A stretch of DNA of 7,927 bases from an uncultured Eubacteriales bacterium. GTDB taxonomy: Bacteria; Bacillota_A; Clostridia; Christensenellales; Aristaeellaceae. Of the stretch, positions 6,475-7,927 are shown piece by piece (position 1 is the stretch's first letter; each line of letters begins with the position of its first letter). The position numbers and the translations under genes were made by a program. Below the pieces are notes generated by a model. That model saw nothing but the letters and a program-made list of their open reading frames with translations, made no database searches and was not told the origin of the DNA. The DNA is taken from NCBI GenBank assembly GCA_900553645.1, contig USEE01000052.1, positions 1 through 7,927 of the forward strand. Reading direction: 5' to 3'.

Positions 6475-7770
6475 ATGTACGATTACGTATTGTTCGATCT
6501 GGACGGTACGCTTACCGATTCCGCACGCGGCATACTGGCCAGCGTGGACTATGCGATTGAACGCATGGGCTTTGCGCCCATACCCGAGGAGAAGCGCAGA
6601 CTGTACGTGGGGCCGCCGCTGCTGGATTCATTTCAGCGGATAAACGGCATGACGCTCGATCAGTCGTATGAGGCCGTAAGGCTGTTCCGCGAGCGGTACA
6701 ACCGCATCGGCTGGATGGAAAACCGCGTGTACGCGGGCATACCGCGTATGCTGCGCGCGCTCAAATCGCGCGGCGTGTATTTGGGCGTTGCCACGGCCAA
6801 GCCGGTTAAGTTTGCCGAGCTGGTGCTGGAATACTTTGGACTTACGCCTTACTTCGATGCGATAAGCGCCGCTCCTATGGACGAATCAGGGCTGCCCAAG
6901 GATGAACTGATTCGCAGCGCACTGCCCGAGGGCGCGCAAAACGTCGCTATGGTGGGCGACCGCCTGTATGATATTGAGGGCGCGCATAAGGCGGGCGTGT
7001 ACGGCATAGGTGCACTGTACGGCTATGGTTCGCGCGAAGAGCTGGAAAACGCGGGCGCGGATAATATCTGCGAGTCGGTTGAAGAATTGGAAAAGCTGCT
7101 GCTGGGCAGTGCAGACGACGCGCCGGGCATGTTCATATCGGTCGAGGGCATAGACGGCTGCGGCAAGAGCACTCAGGCGGATCGCCTGAGCAAGTGGCTT
7201 ACTGAATGCGGCTGGAACGTGCTGGCCACGCGCGAGCCGGGCGGCAGTCCCATCGGCGAACGCATACGCGGTATGCTTATTGGCAACGAGTTTAAGGGCA
7301 AGATGACCAGCGAGTGCGAGGCGCTGCTGTTCGCGGCGGCGCGCGCGCAGCATACCAGCGAGGTGCTGATGCCCGCGCTGAACTCCGGCGCGATAGTGCT
7401 GGGCGACCGTTACGTCGATTCCAGCATAGCCTATCAGGGCTGGGCGCGCGGAGTGGGCGAGGACAAGGTGGGCGTGATAAACGACTTTGCCACGCGCGGG
7501 CTAAAGCCTGATCTGACGATAGTATTCGACCTGTCGCCTGAAGAAGCCGCCATGCGCCGCAGAAAGGGCCGCGGCGAAGCGGACGACCGCATCGAGAGCG
7601 AGAAGATTGAATTCCATCACAGTGTGCGCGAAGGCTTTTTGCGAATCGCGCGCGCCGAGCCTGAGCGCGTAAAGGTCGTCGACGCCAGCCCGGATGAGGA
7701 TACCGTCTTTGCAGGCGTTAAGGCGATTGTCATGGACGCGCTTGCGAAAAGGGCGAAGTCCGAGGCGTGA
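6475..7770 (+). CDS. tmk: Fusion of HAD-superfamily phosphatase and thymidylate kinase
   Basis: The single 431-aa frame holds two complete enzymes. Residues 1 to about 212 are a HAD subfamily IA (Gph-like) phosphatase: DLDGTLTD with nucleophile D8 and D10, a cap domain beginning VGPPLLDSF, T107 in VATAKP, K142 in GLPKDE, and GDRLYD with D162/D166. From M219 to the end is a full-length dTMP kinase, which phosphorylates dTMP to dTDP for DNA synthesis: P-loop GIDGCGKST (K231), REPGGSPIGE, DRYVDSSIAYQG (D311-R312-Y313), and an arginine-rich lid RRRKGRGEADDR. No stop, frameshift or ribosome site separates the halves. AGGAGG (6458-6463) lies 11 nt before the ATG at 6475. The ATG at 6448 overlaps the preceding stop but lies upstream of that site, so it is less likely. 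The gene follows the decarboxylase by 26 nt, in the same transcript. The HAD substrate is unknown; a nucleotide monophosphate is an attractive guess. Confidence 0.92.
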   Translation: MYDYVLFDLDGTLTDSARGILASVDYAIERMGFAPIPEEKRRLYVGPPLLDSFQRINGMTLDQSYEAVRLFRERYNRIGWMENRVYAGIPRMLRALKSRGVYLGVATAKPVKFAELVLEYFGLTPYFDAISAAPMDESGLPKDELIRSALPEGAQNVAMVGDRLYDIEGAHKAGVYGIGALYGYGSREELENAGADNICESVEELEKLLLGSADDAPGMFISVEGIDGCGKSTQADRLSKWLTECGWNVLATREPGGSPIGERIRGMLIGNEFKGKMTSECEALLFAAARAQHTSEVLMPALNSGAIVLGDRYVDSSIAYQGWARGVGEDKVGVINDFATRGLKPDLTIVFDLSPEEAAMRRRKGRGEADDRIESEKIEFHHSVREGFLRIARAEPERVKVVDASPDEDTVFAGVKAIVMDALAKRAKSEA

Positions 7771-7927
7771 CTTATACTGGAATAATCCGCTGTTCATGAG
7801 CGGCTTCCTAAATAAATATAGAAGAAACAGGCTCGACTAATTAGCCGATTGTTTAAGCTTGGCTCTGCTTAGTCAGGCGGCGCGGCAGTTCACTAGAGTG
7901 TGTCTCAAAAATTCCGGAGTACGCAAT
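7771..7927. other. Right-edge intergenic region with weak hairpins
   Basis: No gene can be called. A short hairpin CCGCT/AGCGG (7787-7791/7799-7803) just after the tmk stop has no T-run and is a poor terminator. A nested inverted repeat follows: GACTAA (7835-7840) with TTAGTC (7869-7874), enclosing AGCC (7843-7846) with GGCT (7861-7864). Between them is AT-rich CTAAATAAATATAG. Two minus-strand frames are open from the right edge for 17 and 24 codons. Either could be the tail of a convergent gene, but neither is recognisable. Confidence 0.4.

Noticed and set aside
1308..7770. Very dense GCGCGC runs across the plus-strand genes
   Set aside because: The runs follow from preferred Ala GCG/GCC, Arg CGC and Gly GGC codons and appear evenly in all coding regions, so they are compositional rather than a discrete element.
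7853..7927. Minus-strand frames open from the right edge as the C-terminus of a convergent gene
   Set aside because: The 17- and 24-codon tails match no family I recognise, and no convincing terminator or codon signal distinguishes them from chance.

Overview
The window looks like a chromosomal segment from a GC-rich member of the endospore-forming Bacillota (Clostridia-like). The main evidence is a recognisable Gin/CsfB anti-sigma factor, followed by a YaaO-type PLP decarboxylase and thymidylate kinase. As I recall it, csfB, yaaO and tmk lie near each other in the same order in Bacillus subtilis, with other genes between them. GGAGG-type ribosome binding sites and a BirA-type biotin operator fit the same placement. 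No phage, plasmid, CRISPR or transposase gene is visible, and no species can be named from the sequence alone.

Layout. (1) 1-150 is non-coding; a plus-strand intrinsic terminator at 81-116 probably ends a gene lying left of the window. (2) 151-1108, minus strand: bioY (biotin uptake S-component) and a cysteine-rich DUF1284 gene overlap by 14 nt. They are driven by a promoter (1143-1171) whose -35 box lies inside one arm of a BirA-type operator (1164-1196). (3) A divergent plus-strand promoter (1248-1277) drives a THUMP-domain RNA methyltransferase (1308-2453). (4) 2454-2693 is a 240-nt intergenic stretch containing an extended, nested RNA-like structure. It precedes a lone cytoplasmic GH127 (beta-L-arabinofuranosidase family) gene at 2694-4628. 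(5) 4695-7770, plus strand: a compact gene group of gin, a yaaO-like decarboxylase (ATGA overlap) and a HAD-phosphatase/thymidylate-kinase fusion. (6) 7771-7927 is non-coding with weak hairpins.

How the genes relate. The left pair forms a biotin-responsive transcription unit: when biotin is plentiful, BirA should block the promoter, shutting off uptake and the DUF1284 protein together. The right group combines a sporulation regulator with nucleotide metabolism, a linkage kept from the Bacillus-type neighbourhood. The GH127 gene sits between conserved housekeeping genes with no sugar transporter or regulator beside it, and its isoleucine codon choice differs from the flanking plus-strand genes.

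There is no clear-cut new multi-gene system here. The points most worth a second look are the placing of a DUF1284 protein under biotin control, the HAD-Tmk fusion, the Gin protein with a long C-terminal tail, and the structured leader before GH127.
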